This document shows positions 20,134 through 29,272 of a stretch of 64,000 nucleotides of DNA, piece after piece. The DNA is from Marinobacter daepoensis DSM 16072. Its GTDB lineage: Bacteria; Pseudomonadota; Gammaproteobacteria; Pseudomonadales; Oleiphilaceae. Positions within the stretch are counted from its first letter, which is position 1, and every line of letters begins with the position of its first letter. The stretch lies in NCBI RefSeq assembly GCF_000421165.1, contig NZ_ATWI01000008.1:558001-622000 (forward strand). Direction: 5' to 3'. Both the position numbers and the translations under genes were made by a program. The notes below the pieces were generated by a model. That model searched no databases, was not told where the DNA came from, and was given only the letters and a program-made list of their open reading frames with translations.

Positions 20134-21480
20134 TTAAAGCAACTCAGAGTTAACAGGGACGCCGCGAAGAGAGTTGGGGTAGGCCTCCACAATCTCTACA
20201 TCGATAAAGTGCCCGACCACCGCAGGGTTCTCGTGGCGGAAGTTCACAATACGGTTGTTCTCCGTGCGCCCCGCGTATTCGCCCGGGTCTTTCTTGGACA
20301 GTCCGGTTACCAGAATCCGCTGGGTAGAACCCACCATCTTTCGGCTGATATCCATCACATTCTGGTTCAGCCTATCCTGCAGAATACTTAGCCGCTGTTT
20401 TTTTACGTCCATCGGTGTCTCGTCCGGCAGATCGGATGCCGGCGTACCCGGGCGGGCGCTGTAAATGAAGCTGAACGACATATCAAAGCCGATATCATTA
20501 ATCAGCTTCATGGTGTCTTCGAAATCCTTATCGGTTTCTCCCGGGAAGCCGATAATAAAATCCGAGGAGAAGCTGATGTCCGGGCGGATTTTGCGTAGAC
20601 GACGCAGCTTAGACTTGTACTCCAGTGCCGTGTGACCACGTTTCATGGCCGCCAGAATTCGGTCGGAGCCGCTCTGGACCGGCAGGTGAAGGTGGCTGAC
20701 CAGTTCCGGCACCCGTTCGTAAACGTCGATCAGGGCATCGCTGAATTCCACTGGGTGTGAGGTGGTGTAGCGGATGCGGTCAATGCCGTCGATGGTGGCA
20801 ATTACTTCAATCAATTCAGCCAGGTCCATCTGGTCGCCGTCGTGGGTCTCTCCACGGTAGGCATTTACGTTCTGGCCCAGCAGGTTCACTTCCCGCACAC
20901 CCTGGGCGGCCAGGTGTGCCACTTCTGCGATGACGTCATCGACCGGGCGGCTGACTTCCTCGCCGCGCGTGTAGGGCACCACACAGAAGGTGCAGTACTT
21001 GCTGCAGCCTTCCATGATGGAGACGAAGGCAGAGGGTCCGTCGGCACCGGGTTCGGGCAGGTTGTCGAATTTCTCAATTTCAGGGAAGCTGACATCGACG
21101 ACGCCGACCCCGTTACCTTTGGTCCGGACTTCGGTGATCATATCCGGCAGGCGGTGAAGGGTCTGCGGACCGAACACCATGTCGACATAAGGGGCCCGGT
21201 CGATGATGGCCTGGCCTTCCTGGCTGGCAACGCAGCCTCCCACACCAATGATCAGATCGGGCTTTTTGCTTTTGAGACTTTTCCAGCGGCCAAGCTGGTG
21301 GAACACTTTCTCCTGGGCTTTTTCGCGGATGGAGCAGGTGTTCAGTAACAGGATGTCGGCGTCATCCGGACTGTCGGTGACTTCGACCGCTTCGCCGGTT
21401 TTGAGCAGGTCTGCCATGCGGGCAGAGTCGTACTCGTTCATCTGGCAGCCGTGGGTTTTGATGTACAGCTTTTTGGCCAT
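20134..21480 (-). CDS. miaB: tRNA-2-methylthio-N6-isopentenyladenosine37 synthase
   Basis: MiaB adds the methylthio group to i6A37 of tRNAs that read UNN codons. Auxiliary cluster cysteines are C12, C49 and C83 in the UPF0004 domain, and radical-SAM cysteines are C159, C163 and C166 in [13 protein letters not shown] domain closes the protein. ATG 21480 ([15 protein letters not shown]) is chosen over a GTG 9 bp upstream because the family starts there. A palindromic NGGA-hairpin element lies about 150 bp upstream in the same orientation. Confidence 0.97.
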   Translation of the reverse strand: MAKKLYIKTHGCQMNEYDSARMADLLKTGEAVEVTDSPDDADILLLNTCSIREKAQEKVFHQLGRWKSLKSKKPDLIIGVGGCVASQEGQAIIDRAPYVDMVFGPQTLHRLPDMITEVRTKGNGVGVVDVSFPEIEKFDNLPEPGADGPSAFVSIMEGCSKYCTFCVVPYTRGEEVSRPVDDVIAEVAHLAAQGVREVNLLGQNVNAYRGETHDGDQMDLAELIEVIATIDGIDRIRYTTSHPVEFSDALIDVYERVPELVSHLHLPVQSGSDRILAAMKRGHTALEYKSKLRRLRKIRPDISFSSDFIIGFPGETDKDFEDTMKLINDIGFDMSFSFIYSARPGTPASDLPDETPMDVKKQRLSILQDRLNQNVMDISRKMVGSTQRILVTGLSKKDPGEYAGRTENNRIVNFRHENPAVVGHFIDVEIVEAYPNSLRGVPVNSELL

Positions 21481-21631
21481 GGGTCTCACGTTATCTGGTG
21501 TGTTGGCGCCCGGGTGGGGTGGGGCGCTGGCAAAAATGGACTGCGTATTATAACGGGGTGCTTAATCTTCAACCACCGTTGTCTCGGTATTCCTCATTTT
21601 GCTCTGTGCTATCATCCCGGCCTTGGTGCTC

Positions 21632-21743
21632 GAAGGGTTTCGGGGTTGGCTTTCCAAAAACCGCTGCGAGCACATCCCTGTGCGCTTCTCTCAGGCCATC
21701 CTTGGCCTTCGAAATTTTTGGAAAGCCAACCCCGAAACCCTTC
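21632..21743 (-). repeat. palindromic double-hairpin element, copy 1
   Basis: Perfect 29-bp inverted arms (21632-21660 and 21715-21743) enclose 54 bp. Read on the minus strand, the interior holds two small hairpins: GGCCA-AGGA-TGGCC (21694-21707) and GCACA-GGGA-TGTGC (21670-21683). Their GGA triplets are 24 nt apart. The arm next to the interior is TTCCAAAAA/TTTTTGGAA as in the other copies, while the outer 20 bp is unique yet fully paired. It fills most of the 339-bp gap between miaB and trmH (21481-21819), in which I see no other gene. Two further copies are at 33737-33838 and 37238-37358. Confidence 0.9.
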
Positions 21744-21819
21744 CCGTGTGTTGGTGTGGGATTTCTCAAAAGCCTTGAGGTTGCCAGAAATCTCACCGTA
21801 ACCTGAATGACTCGCAAAC

Positions 21820-22554
21820 ATGACTCCAGAACGCCTCGCCCGAATCAAGCAAATCCTCAACACCCGCCAACCCGACCTGCGGGTGCTGACCGATCAGGTG
21901 CATAAGCCCCGAAATCTGTCGGCTATCATTCGCTCCTGTGATGCCTTTGGGCTGGCGAATATGCATGTGGTCTGGCCGAAGGAGGGTTTTCGGGCGTTTC
22001 GCAAAACCGCGGGCGGCAGTTTTCATTGGGTGACGACGCATACTCACCCGACGATGGAGCATGCGGTGACGGAGCTGAAGGCGCAGGGGCATAAGTTGTA
22101 TGCGGCGCAATTGTCCGACCGGGCGGTGGATTTTCGGGAGGTGGATTACACCGTGCCCTGTACCATCATCATGGGCAATGAGGTGGACGGCGTGAATCCG
22201 GTGACCGCGGAGCAGGCGGATGAGCACATTGTGGTTCCGATGATGGGGATGGTTGAGTCGCTGAATGTGTCGTCGGCCTGTTCCATCATTTTGTCTGAGG
22301 CTCAGAGGCAGCGCCAACAGGCGGGGATGTTTGATCAGCGGCGGATGCCGGATGAGGAGTACGAGCGTTTACTGTTCTGCTGGTGTCAGCCGACGGTGAG
22401 GCGGTACTGCGATGACCGGAATCTGCCCTATCCACCGCTGGATCCGGAAACCGGGGATCTGGTGGATGGTGTGGGCTGGATGCAGGACGTCCGGAAGCTA
22501 AGGGCCAATCGCCCCAGATGGGACGATCAGCCAGAAGGCACGGAAGCTCACTAA
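21820..22554 (+). CDS. trmH: tRNA (guanosine(18)-2'-O)-methyltransferase
   Basis: TrmH is a SPOUT-class enzyme methylating the ribose of G18 in the tRNA D-loop. The sequence shows SPOUT motif 1 (RNLSAIIRSCDAFG), motif 2 (TIIMGNEVDGVN) and motif 3 (VPMMGMVESLNVSSACSIIL), which form the trefoil knot and SAM site. A C-terminal extension includes LPYPPLDPETGD. Its 244 residues fit TrmH (SpoU) rather than the longer RlmB. Codon use in the first third looks less typical than its neighbours (many NNG codons), but the frame is intact. Convergent with yejK, with a 9-bp gap. Confidence 0.94.
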   Translation: MTPERLARIKQILNTRQPDLRVLTDQVHKPRNLSAIIRSCDAFGLANMHVVWPKEGFRAFRKTAGGSFHWVTTHTHPTMEHAVTELKAQGHKLYAAQLSDRAVDFREVDYTVPCTIIMGNEVDGVNPVTAEQADEHIVVPMMGMVESLNVSSACSIILSEAQRQRQQAGMFDQRRMPDEEYERLLFCWCQPTVRRYCDDRNLPYPPLDPETGDLVDGVGWMQDVRKLRANRPRWDDQPEGTEAH

Positions 22555-22563
22555 CCCCTGGGC

Positions 22564-23580
22564 TTAGTCTTCCCGGGCTTCCAGATAACGCTGCAATTGC
22601 TCTCGCAGGGCCTTGGGCAGTCGCGTGATGGTGAGGGCGTCTTTATCCCGGTCGTAGTAGACAGCCTGGTTAACCAGGTCTGAGGAGAAGGACACGCTCA
22701 TGCCCCCGCCGGAGCCGGCGATGCGGACGAGTTTTTTCACTTTTCGATGGTCCGGGTGCAGTACGCCGGTTTCCGGTAATTCGGCATTCTGGCTGGCGAA
22801 ATCTTTAAAACGCTCCGGCTGGCTTTCGTCCAGATAGTTTGAAAGCGCCTGGATCTCTACCGGTTCGCCCAGTGCATGCTGGTCTTTGCAGAATTCGTAA
22901 GCTTTGGCCCTTACTTCGCCGGCCTTTTCTGGTTCGGAAGATTTGGCAAACGCTTCCACGGCATCCAGAAAGGTCATGGTTTCTTTCTCAACATCCACGC
23001 TGTTCGTAAACGCGCAGAGGCGGATGAACAGGTCGCCCGGGTCGCCAGTGCCGCGGCCGTGGATGAGGGTCAGGTAGTTGTCGCTGCCGTTGCCGTTCAG
23101 CCAGTCATCCAGCTCGATTCTGACCGCCAGGTTCAGGCGTGAGAGGCTCAGCACGTCGGTGGCATCCAGTTTCTGGCTGCCGTCGAAACGCATGGCGCTG
23201 TCGGTTTCCAGAATAAACAGGTACACCACTTCGGCATCAGCCAGGGCGTCGTGCACGATCATCAGATGGCCGTCAAACTCTTCCTGGCTGCCGGTCAGCA
23301 GTTCTTGCCACTGGCCGAACAGGCGGTCGGTCATGGCGGGAAAGGTTTGCTTGTCTTCCAGATAATCCTTGAGCCAGGCGCTGAACGGGCACTCGCCAAT
23401 GTCCTCTGAAAAACGACCGTATTTTTTGCCAGGCTTGCTGTTGAACAGGCGCTTCATCTGCTTGTGCAGCGCTTCGTAATCACCGCCGGGCTCCTGCAGG
23501 GCTTCGCCGGCAACAAGCCGGGCAGGTTGGCCGGGTTGGTATTGGCTTGCGAACGCAGTGCGCAGGTGTTTGATGGCCAT
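22564..23580 (-). CDS. yejK: nucleoid-associated protein YejK
   Basis: The 338-residue protein matches the NdpA/YejK family of nucleoid-associated proteins across its length, for example the central DAEVVYLFILETDSAMRF and the C-terminal KLVRIAGSGGGMSVSFSSDLV. The family binds DNA on the nucleoid; a precise function is not established. It is a single-gene unit, convergent with trmH. Confidence 0.9.
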   Translation of the reverse strand: MAIKHLRTAFASQYQPGQPARLVAGEALQEPGGDYEALHKQMKRLFNSKPGKKYGRFSEDIGECPFSAWLKDYLEDKQTFPAMTDRLFGQWQELLTGSQEEFDGHLMIVHDALADAEVVYLFILETDSAMRFDGSQKLDATDVLSLSRLNLAVRIELDDWLNGNGSDNYLTLIHGRGTGDPGDLFIRLCAFTNSVDVEKETMTFLDAVEAFAKSSEPEKAGEVRAKAYEFCKDQHALGEPVEIQALSNYLDESQPERFKDFASQNAELPETGVLHPDHRKVKKLVRIAGSGGGMSVSFSSDLVNQAVYYDRDKDALTITRLPKALREQLQRYLEARED

Positions 23581-23640
23581 GGGGCGGCTCCTGTCAGGTT
23601 AGGTCAGCTTGGCGGAGCGTGATTGTGCCATGGATGGCAG

Positions 23641-23681
23641 AGAAAGAAACCCCGGCCCCGAAGTGAGGGCTCGGGCCGGGG
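23641..23681 (-). terminator. terminator of cysDN
   Basis: Read on the minus strand, a 9-bp GC stem (CCCCGGCCC with GGGCCGGGG; plus-strand arms 23650-23658 and 23673-23681) is followed by TTTCTTTCT. It lies 24 bp after the cysN stop. Confidence 0.82.
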
Positions 23682-23704
23682 GTGGCTGTGGGCCGGTGAT
23701 GGGG

Positions 23705-25363
23705 TCAGATTCGTTTGCCGCGGATCAGCTCCTGGACCAGCGCTGATACGGCACCGGGAATCTCAGCCTCGGATTCGGCGTTGGTGCTGGCGTTGGCGAT
23801 CTCAGAGCCCAGGTTGACGGCGATAGCCACCAGCCCGTGGGACGTCAACAGTTGGGCGACCCGTCGGCGTTCGTCGGCGTCGCCTGCGTTTTCTTCCGAG
23901 ACCACCACCGCCGTTTTGCCCTGATCGAACAGCGCACGTTCAACCGCGAGCGCCAGTTCTGGAGCATGCTTGCCGTTGCAGGCAATGATGGCCGGTTTCT
24001 GGGCCAGGCGCCGTTCGCGTTCTTCGGGCGCTACAGGGTCCAGAGATTCCAGGCCATCGGCGAGGCCTGCGATCATGCCTGCTCCGATGGTGACGTTGGT
24101 CAGGCGATCAATCACGATAAAACTGCCGGTAGCATGGTTGCGCTGATAGGCGTCAAAGGCGACCGGCTGGTTCAGGGTCAGTTCGCACAGGCCGATCTCG
24201 TTCAGGGCCAGCTGATGCGGGTTCGCTTGTTGTTCCAGAGTATTTACATCCGTCTGGTGATGAATCTTTTTCACGGTTCCAGACGTGAAGGTCGGTCCCA
24301 GCTTGATGTCGTAAAGACGGCCGGTTTCCAGCGGTGCGTCGGTCATCCAGACAAGGTTTGCATTAAACCGGTTGTGGACTTCCGGCTCGTCGTCCACTTT
24401 TACGAGCATGTCGCCACGGCTGATGTCGATTTCGTCTTCCAGCGTCAGGGTAACGGCCTGGTCGATGTAGGCTTCGTCGAGATTACCGTCAAAGGTCACA
24501 ATTTCCCGGACCTTGCTGGTGCGGCGTGAGGGCAGGGCCATCACCTCATCGCCCGGACGGATCACCCCTGAGGCAATGGTGCCGCAGAAACCCCGGAAGT
24601 TCAGGTTCGGGCGGGTGACATACTGTACCGGGAAGCGGAAATGCTCCAGGTTCTTGTCACGGGAGACTTCCACTGTTTCAAGGATGTCCATGAGCGGCTG
24701 CCCGGTAAACCACGGAGTGTTGTCGCTCCGGTTGACGACGTTGTCACCATCCAGAGCCGAGATGGGTACGAAGCGAATGTCCTTGAGGCCCAGTCGGGAG
24801 GCGAATGCGAGGTACTCTTCACGAATTTCGTTGAAGCGATCTTCACGGAAATCCACGAGGTCCATCTTGTTCACGGCAACCACGATATGGCGTATGCCTA
24901 ACAGCGATGCGATGTAGGAATGGCGTCGGGTCTGAGTCAGCACGCCGTGCCTGGCATCAATCATCAGGATGGCAAGTTGCGCGGTTGAAGCTCCGGTGGC
25001 CATGTTGCGGGTGTACTGTTCGTGGCCCGGGGTGTCGGCGATGATAAACTTGCGTTTGTCGGTGCTGAAATAGCGGTAAGCCACATCAATAGTGATGCCC
25101 TGTTCCCTTTCGGCCTGAAGGCCATCGACCAGCAGGGCCAGGTCCAGTTTTTCACCCGTGGTGCCCATTTTCGCGCTATCGCTTTTCAGGCTCGCCATAT
25201 GATCTTCATAGATCATTTTGGTGTCGTGCAGCAGGCGGCCGATCAGGGTACTTTTACCATCGTCCACGCTGCCGCAGGTGAGCAGGCGCAGCAGTTCTTT
25301 GTTTTCGTGCTGTTTCAGGTAGGCCTGAATATCGTCAGCAATAAGATCAGACTGGTGTGACAT
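23705..25363 (-). CDS. cysN: sulfate adenylyltransferase subunit 1 (GTPase)
   Basis: CysN is the GTPase that drives ATP sulfurylase in assimilatory sulfate activation with CysD. The EF-Tu-like G domain has a P-loop in [10 protein letters not shown] (about 30-39), [11 protein letters not shown] and NKMDLVD. Beta-barrel domains follow, then an about 100-residue C-terminal tail ([15 protein letters not shown] onward) of the kind seen as a degenerate or partial APS kinase-like extension in some CysNC proteins. No kinase P-loop is present, so I call CysN rather than CysNC. ATG 25363 lies just after the cysD stop (TAAGATG). Downstream is a strong terminator. Confidence 0.93.
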   Translation of the reverse strand: MSHQSDLIADDIQAYLKQHENKELLRLLTCGSVDDGKSTLIGRLLHDTKMIYEDHMASLKSDSAKMGTTGEKLDLALLVDGLQAEREQGITIDVAYRYFSTDKRKFIIADTPGHEQYTRNMATGASTAQLAILMIDARHGVLTQTRRHSYIASLLGIRHIVVAVNKMDLVDFREDRFNEIREEYLAFASRLGLKDIRFVPISALDGDNVVNRSDNTPWFTGQPLMDILETVEVSRDKNLEHFRFPVQYVTRPNLNFRGFCGTIASGVIRPGDEVMALPSRRTSKVREIVTFDGNLDEAYIDQAVTLTLEDEIDISRGDMLVKVDDEPEVHNRFNANLVWMTDAPLETGRLYDIKLGPTFTSGTVKKIHHQTDVNTLEQQANPHQLALNEIGLCELTLNQPVAFDAYQRNHATGSFIVIDRLTNVTIGAGMIAGLADGLESLDPVAPEERERRLAQKPAIIACNGKHAPELALAVERALFDQGKTAVVVSEENAGDADERRRVAQLLTSHGLVAIAVNLGSEIANASTNAESEAEIPGAVSALVQELIRGKRI

Positions 25364-25364
25364 C

Positions 25365-26279
25365 TTAGAAGTACCCTTCCCGCTTTTTCTGTTCCATGGA
25401 GCCTGCTGAGTCGTGGTCAATCACCCGGCCCTGCCGTTCTGAACTGGTGGCCAGAAGCATTTCCTGAATGATGTCGGGCAGTGTGTTGGCTTCGGATTCG
25501 ATCGCACCGGTCAGCGGGTAGCAACCGAGTGTGCGGAAACGGACCGACTTCATCATCGGTTTCTCGCCTTCTTTCAGCGGCATACGGTCATCATCGACCA
25601 TAATCAGGGTGCCATCTCTTTCTACAACCGGGCGTACTGCCGCGTAGTAGAGCGGTACAATGTCGATGTTCTCCAGATAGATGTACTGCCAGATGTCCAG
25701 TTCGGTCCAGTTAGACAGAGGGAAGACCCGAATGCTTTCGCCCTTGTTGACCTTGCCGTTGTATGTGTTCCAAAGTTCCGGCCGCTGGTTTTTGGGGTCC
25801 CAGCGGTGATGCTCGTCGCGGAAGGAATACACGCGTTCCTTGGCGCGAGACTTCTCCTCATCCCTGCGTGCACCGCCAAAGGCGGCGTCGAACTTGTATT
25901 TGTTCAGAGCCTGTTTCAGCGCCTGGGTTTTCATGACATCGGTGTGTTTGGCACTGCCATGGCTGAACGGCCCAACGCCTTGCCTGACGCCTTCTTCGTT
26001 GATGTGCACAAGCAGGTCCAGGCCGAACTTTTCCACCACGTTATCCCGGAAAGTGATCATGTCCCGGAATTTCCAGGTGGTATCAACGTGGAGTAGCGGG
26101 AAGGGTGGTTTGCCGGGATAAAACGCTTTCAGGGCAAGGTGCAGCATCACGGCAGAGTCTTTGCCGATGGAATAGAGCATGACCGGGTTATCAAACTCGG
26201 CGGCCACTTCCCTGATGATATGGATGCTCTCGGCTTCCAGTTGCTTGAGATGCGTGAGGTTGTATGTGGTCATGTTCAT
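25365..26279 (-). CDS. cysD: sulfate adenylyltransferase subunit 2
   Basis: CysD makes adenosine 5-prime-phosphosulfate from sulfate and ATP. The PP-loop motif is in [13 protein letters not shown] (about 33-45), and the family motif [19 protein letters not shown] is present. The C terminus (EQKKREGYF) is the canonical CysD end. Length 304 is normal; a second ATG two codons in is equally possible. It forms an operon with cysN, with adjacent stop and start. An inverted repeat overlaps the presumed promoter. Confidence 0.97.
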   Translation of the reverse strand: MNMTTYNLTHLKQLEAESIHIIREVAAEFDNPVMLYSIGKDSAVMLHLALKAFYPGKPPFPLLHVDTTWKFRDMITFRDNVVEKFGLDLLVHINEEGVRQGVGPFSHGSAKHTDVMKTQALKQALNKYKFDAAFGGARRDEEKSRAKERVYSFRDEHHRWDPKNQRPELWNTYNGKVNKGESIRVFPLSNWTELDIWQYIYLENIDIVPLYYAAVRPVVERDGTLIMVDDDRMPLKEGEKPMMKSVRFRTLGCYPLTGAIESEANTLPDIIQEMLLATSSERQGRVIDHDSAGSMEQKKREGYF

Positions 26280-26325
26280 CCGTTGCCATGGAGGGCGAAG
26301 TAATGGCTGTTATTTCGAATGAACC

Positions 26326-26356
26326 ACTATATCAGAGCTTCTTAGGGTATAAGAAG
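26326..26356 (-). promoter_or_regulatory. candidate cysD promoter with overlapping inverted repeat
   Basis: On the minus strand a -10-like TATAGT (plus 26326-26331) is preceded at the -35 position by a poor hexamer within the 7-bp inverted repeat CTTCTTA-N5-TAAGAAG (26338-26344 and 26350-26356). A weak -35 covered by a dyad suggests activator-dependent transcription, as expected for CysB control of sulfate assimilation. CysB binding itself is inference. Confidence 0.35.
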
Positions 26357-26449
26357 ATCGGCTTTGAGAATTTAAAGTTCTAATAATATAGCCCGCTTCC
26401 TGTGCTGTAGCGGGTTTTCCGGGAAAGCCGCTTGCAGGAGGGCGCGCGG

Positions 26450-26920
26450 TCAGGTTCCTTTGCCGCAGAGGTGACGAGCGTCTGAGAGCAACCTGGCAAC
26501 GTAGCGATCGACGTAGTCGAAGCCATTACCTTCGAATTCACAGAACTGAATGCCGACCTGGAACTCATCCCGGGCGATGCGGCGCATGTGAACAATGTTG
26601 CCATCGGCCAGCACAGTGACAGGTTGAGAGGCAATCACCGGTACCGAGAAACGAGTGGTGACACCAATCCAGTTGCCCGGGGCGGGCGTTTTCAGGCCGG
26701 GTACAAGCTGTCTGACCATTTCCTGACTGCAGGAAATCATGATTCCGGAACGGGACAGGTTGGAGACCTGACAGGTCAGGCAGCAGCCATCGGTTTTCTC
26801 AATGGTAATGTCGGTTGAAACGTCCACTCGCTGCTGGTTGCGCAGGTTGGGTTTGGCGGCAAGAGGTTTCATGTTCACTCTTCTGGCGTGTTTGGTTTGA
26901 AAAGAGGTTGCCTGTCCCAT
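26450..26920 (-). CDS. PilZ domain protein
   Basis: The 156-residue protein has the two c-di-GMP motifs of a PilZ domain: RxxxR as R27-N-Q-Q-R31 and (D/N)xSxxG as N54-L-S-R-S-G59. A beta-barrel ends in VGIQFCEFEGNG. It should be a cytoplasmic c-di-GMP receptor or effector. A second possible start at 26872 (MKPLAAK) has a comparable ribosome binding site and would remove 16 residues; the first is kept because GGAAG stands 6 bp before it. Neighbours give no hint of the output. Confidence 0.88.
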   Translation of the reverse strand: MGQATSFQTKHARRVNMKPLAAKPNLRNQQRVDVSTDITIEKTDGCCLTCQVSNLSRSGIMISCSQEMVRQLVPGLKTPAPGNWIGVTTRFSVPVIASQPVTVLADGNIVHMRRIARDEFQVGIQFCEFEGNGFDYVDRYVARLLSDARHLCGKGT

Positions 26921-27180
26921 AAACGTCTTCCAGAAAAACGTATAAGCGATTGAAAGTTTAATTGTTTAAAAAGTGCACAGCAAGAAGTCTGTCGGTTATT
27001 GTGTCAGTTTTTTGGGTGGTTTCTGAACACGGCGTCACAGTTTTGATGGAGAACTTGATCTGCATCATCTGGTTTCGGGGGCTCGTTGGCTGTCAGCAAC
27101 TGCTGCAGAGGAACCAGTCGTGGGGTAAAATCCCTTCTACATTCATCGGGAGCATTGCTCCGGACACCCCGCAGGCTTTT

Positions 27181-28524
27181 ATGACCGAGAAAACGCACGA
27201 TACGCCCCAGGGCGGAAAAGTAGGCTTCATCAGCCTTGGTTGCCCGAAGGCGCTGGTAGATTCTGAGCGTATCCTGACCCAGTTAAGACTGGATGGTTAC
27301 GATGTGGTGCCCACTTACGACGATGCCGACATCGTGGTTGTGAACACCTGTGGCTTTATAGATGCGGCTAAACAGGAGTCTCTGGACGCGATCGGGGAAG
27401 CCATTAATGAGAACGGTAAAGTTATCGTGACCGGTTGCATGGGGGTTGAGGCGGACAAAATCCGGGAAACCCACCCGGGAGTGTTGGCGGTCTCCGGGCC
27501 TCATGCCTACGAAGAAGTGGTGGGTGCGGTACACCAGTATGTGCCGCCAAAGAAACAGCATGATCCGTTTGTTGATCTGGTCCCCCCTCAGGGGGTTAAG
27601 CTGACTCCGCGCCATTACGCCTACCTGAAAATCTCCGAAGGCTGCAACCACCGGTGTACGTTCTGCATTATCCCATCGATGCGAGGTGATCTGGTAAGTC
27701 GCCCGATTGGCGATGTCATGGATGAGGCACAGCGCTTGGTGGATGCCGGCGTGAAGGAAATTCTGGTGATTTCGCAGGACACCTCCGCCTACGGTGTCGA
27801 CGTCAAGTATAGGACCGGTTTCTGGCAGGGCCGGCCGCTGAAAACCAAGATGCAGGCGTTGTGTGAGGCCTTGGGTGACATGGGCGTTTGGGTGCGTTTG
27901 CACTATGTCTATCCTTATCCTCATGTGGATGACATCATTCCTCTGATGGCGGAGGGGAAGATCCTTCCTTATCTGGATATCCCGTTCCAGCATGCCAGCC
28001 CCAAAGTTCTTAAGGCCATGAAGCGTCCGGCCCACGACAGCAAGACTCTGGAACGTATCCGGAAATGGCGTGAAATCTGCCCGGAGCTAACGATTCGGTC
28101 TACCTTTATTGTCGGGTTCCCGGGGGAAACGGAAGAAGATTTCCAGTACCTGCTGGACTGGCTGGACGAGGCTCAGCTCGATCGGGTCGGGGCGTTTACC
28201 TACAGCCCGGTGGAAGGCGCTCCAGCCAATGAGCTGGAAGGCGCCGTACCGGAAGACGTGAAAGAGGAGAGGCTGGCTCGCTTCATGGCTAAACAGGCTG
28301 AGATTTCCGCGGCCCGGTTGCAGGCCAGGGTTGGCTCTACCATCGATGTTCTGATTGATGAAGTGGATGAAGAAGGCGCTATTGGTCGCTCAAAGGCCGA
28401 CGCGCCGGAAATCGACGGTATGGTCTACCTGAACGGTGAAACCGGTCTTCAGCCGGGGCAGGTTGTACGTGCTGTGGTTGAGGAAGCGGATGAACATGAT
28501 TTGTGGGCGGAACTGATCCGGTAG
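27181..28524 (+). CDS. rimO: ribosomal protein S12 methylthiotransferase
   Basis: RimO methylthiolates Asp89 of ribosomal protein S12. From ATG 27181 ([24 protein letters not shown]) the auxiliary cluster cysteines are C21, C57 and C86, and the radical-SAM cysteines are C155, C159 and C162 in [10 protein letters not shown]-terminal TRAM domain ([12 protein letters not shown] to LWAEL) follows. Length 447 is typical. The frame stays open for 73 codons upstream to 26962, but that stretch has no homology I recognise and contains Trp/Cys-rich low-likelihood sequence, so ATG 27181 is used. The ribosome binding site before it (GCAGG) is modest. Confidence 0.96.
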   Translation: MTEKTHDTPQGGKVGFISLGCPKALVDSERILTQLRLDGYDVVPTYDDADIVVVNTCGFIDAAKQESLDAIGEAINENGKVIVTGCMGVEADKIRETHPGVLAVSGPHAYEEVVGAVHQYVPPKKQHDPFVDLVPPQGVKLTPRHYAYLKISEGCNHRCTFCIIPSMRGDLVSRPIGDVMDEAQRLVDAGVKEILVISQDTSAYGVDVKYRTGFWQGRPLKTKMQALCEALGDMGVWVRLHYVYPYPHVDDIIPLMAEGKILPYLDIPFQHASPKVLKAMKRPAHDSKTLERIRKWREICPELTIRSTFIVGFPGETEEDFQYLLDWLDEAQLDRVGAFTYSPVEGAPANELEGAVPEDVKEERLARFMAKQAEISAARLQARVGSTIDVLIDEVDEEGAIGRSKADAPEIDGMVYLNGETGLQPGQVVRAVVEEADEHDLWAELIR

Positions 28525-28541
28525 TTGAAGAGCAGCCCACA

Positions 28542-28584
28542 AAAACGACAACGCCCCGGTAGAAACCCGGGGCGTTGTCGTTTT
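28542..28584. terminator. bidirectional rho-independent terminator
   Basis: A perfect 18-bp inverted repeat (28542-28559 with 28567-28584) with a 7-nt loop carries A4 on the left and T4 on the right. It sits between the convergent rimO and carbonic anhydrase genes and can serve both strands. Confidence 0.93.
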
Positions 28585-28588
28585 GGGG

Positions 28589-29254
28589 TCAGTCTTTTTC
28601 TACTTTTGCGATGGTGGTGGCGTAGTAGTCGTCAAAATCCTTGAATTCGATGCTGTCTCGTCCGCAGCAACGAATGCCGCCAGACTTGATGTCGTACACC
28701 CAGCCATGCACCTCGATTTTTCCGGTTGCGAGCTTTGCAGCGACCACGGGGTGCGTGCGCAAGTGCTGGACCTGCTGGAGCACATTCTCCTCAATGGCCT
28801 CATTGAGGTACTTGCTGTCCAGAGGCTGGTCTACGGGAATGCTGTGTCGTTCCCGGACAATCTCCATCGCGGAGCGGCAATGGCCAAGCCATTCTTTAAC
28901 GTGTGGCAGGCCCTTCAGAGCCGGAATATCCAGCGCCCCCTTGATGGCGCCGCAATCGGTATGGCCGCAGACGATGATGTGCCGCACCTGCAGTACGGCG
29001 ACTGCGTATTCAATGGAGGCGGTCATGCCTCCGGTTTCGTTACTGTGGGGCGGTATGACGTTACCTGCGTTCCGGCAGATGAACAGATCACCTGGGTTGG
29101 AGCCGGTGAGCATGTTCGGGTCGATGCGGGAATCGGAGCAGGTGAAGAACAGTACATCCGGGTTCTGGCTGTCGGCCAGTGATCGGAACAGATCCTTGCG
29201 CTCCGGATAGACGTTCTTGCGGAAATCCAGTACGCCACGAACAATGTGTTCCAT
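28589..29254 (-). CDS. can: beta-class carbonic anhydrase
   Basis: The enzyme interconverts CO2 and bicarbonate. Zinc ligands of the beta class are visible as C39, H98 and C101, with D41-S-R43 forming the CxDxR catalytic dyad. NxAGN (RNAGNVIPP) and GHTDCGAI are further signatures. At 221 residues it resembles the Can/CynT type. It starts 18 bp after pycB on the same strand behind a perfect AGGAGG, so it is probably the third gene of pycA-pycB-can. That would provide bicarbonate directly for pyruvate carboxylation. Confidence 0.94.
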   Translation of the reverse strand: MEHIVRGVLDFRKNVYPERKDLFRSLADSQNPDVLFFTCSDSRIDPNMLTGSNPGDLFICRNAGNVIPPHSNETGGMTASIEYAVAVLQVRHIIVCGHTDCGAIKGALDIPALKGLPHVKEWLGHCRSAMEIVRERHSIPVDQPLDSKYLNEAIEENVLQQVQHLRTHPVVAAKLATGKIEVHGWVYDIKSGGIRCCGRDSIEFKDFDDYYATTIAKVEKD

Positions 29255-29272
29255 TAACTTTCCTCCTGTCGA

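Noticed and set aside
21632-21743. Palindromic elements as ordinary rho-independent terminators
   Set aside because: The T5 run is inside the stem rather than after it, two of the three copies lie between divergent genes, and the interior has two conserved hairpins.
23705-24050. CysN as a CysNC fusion with APS kinase
   Set aside because: The C-terminal tail of about 100 residues lacks a GxxGxGKS-type P-loop and is too short for an APS kinase domain.
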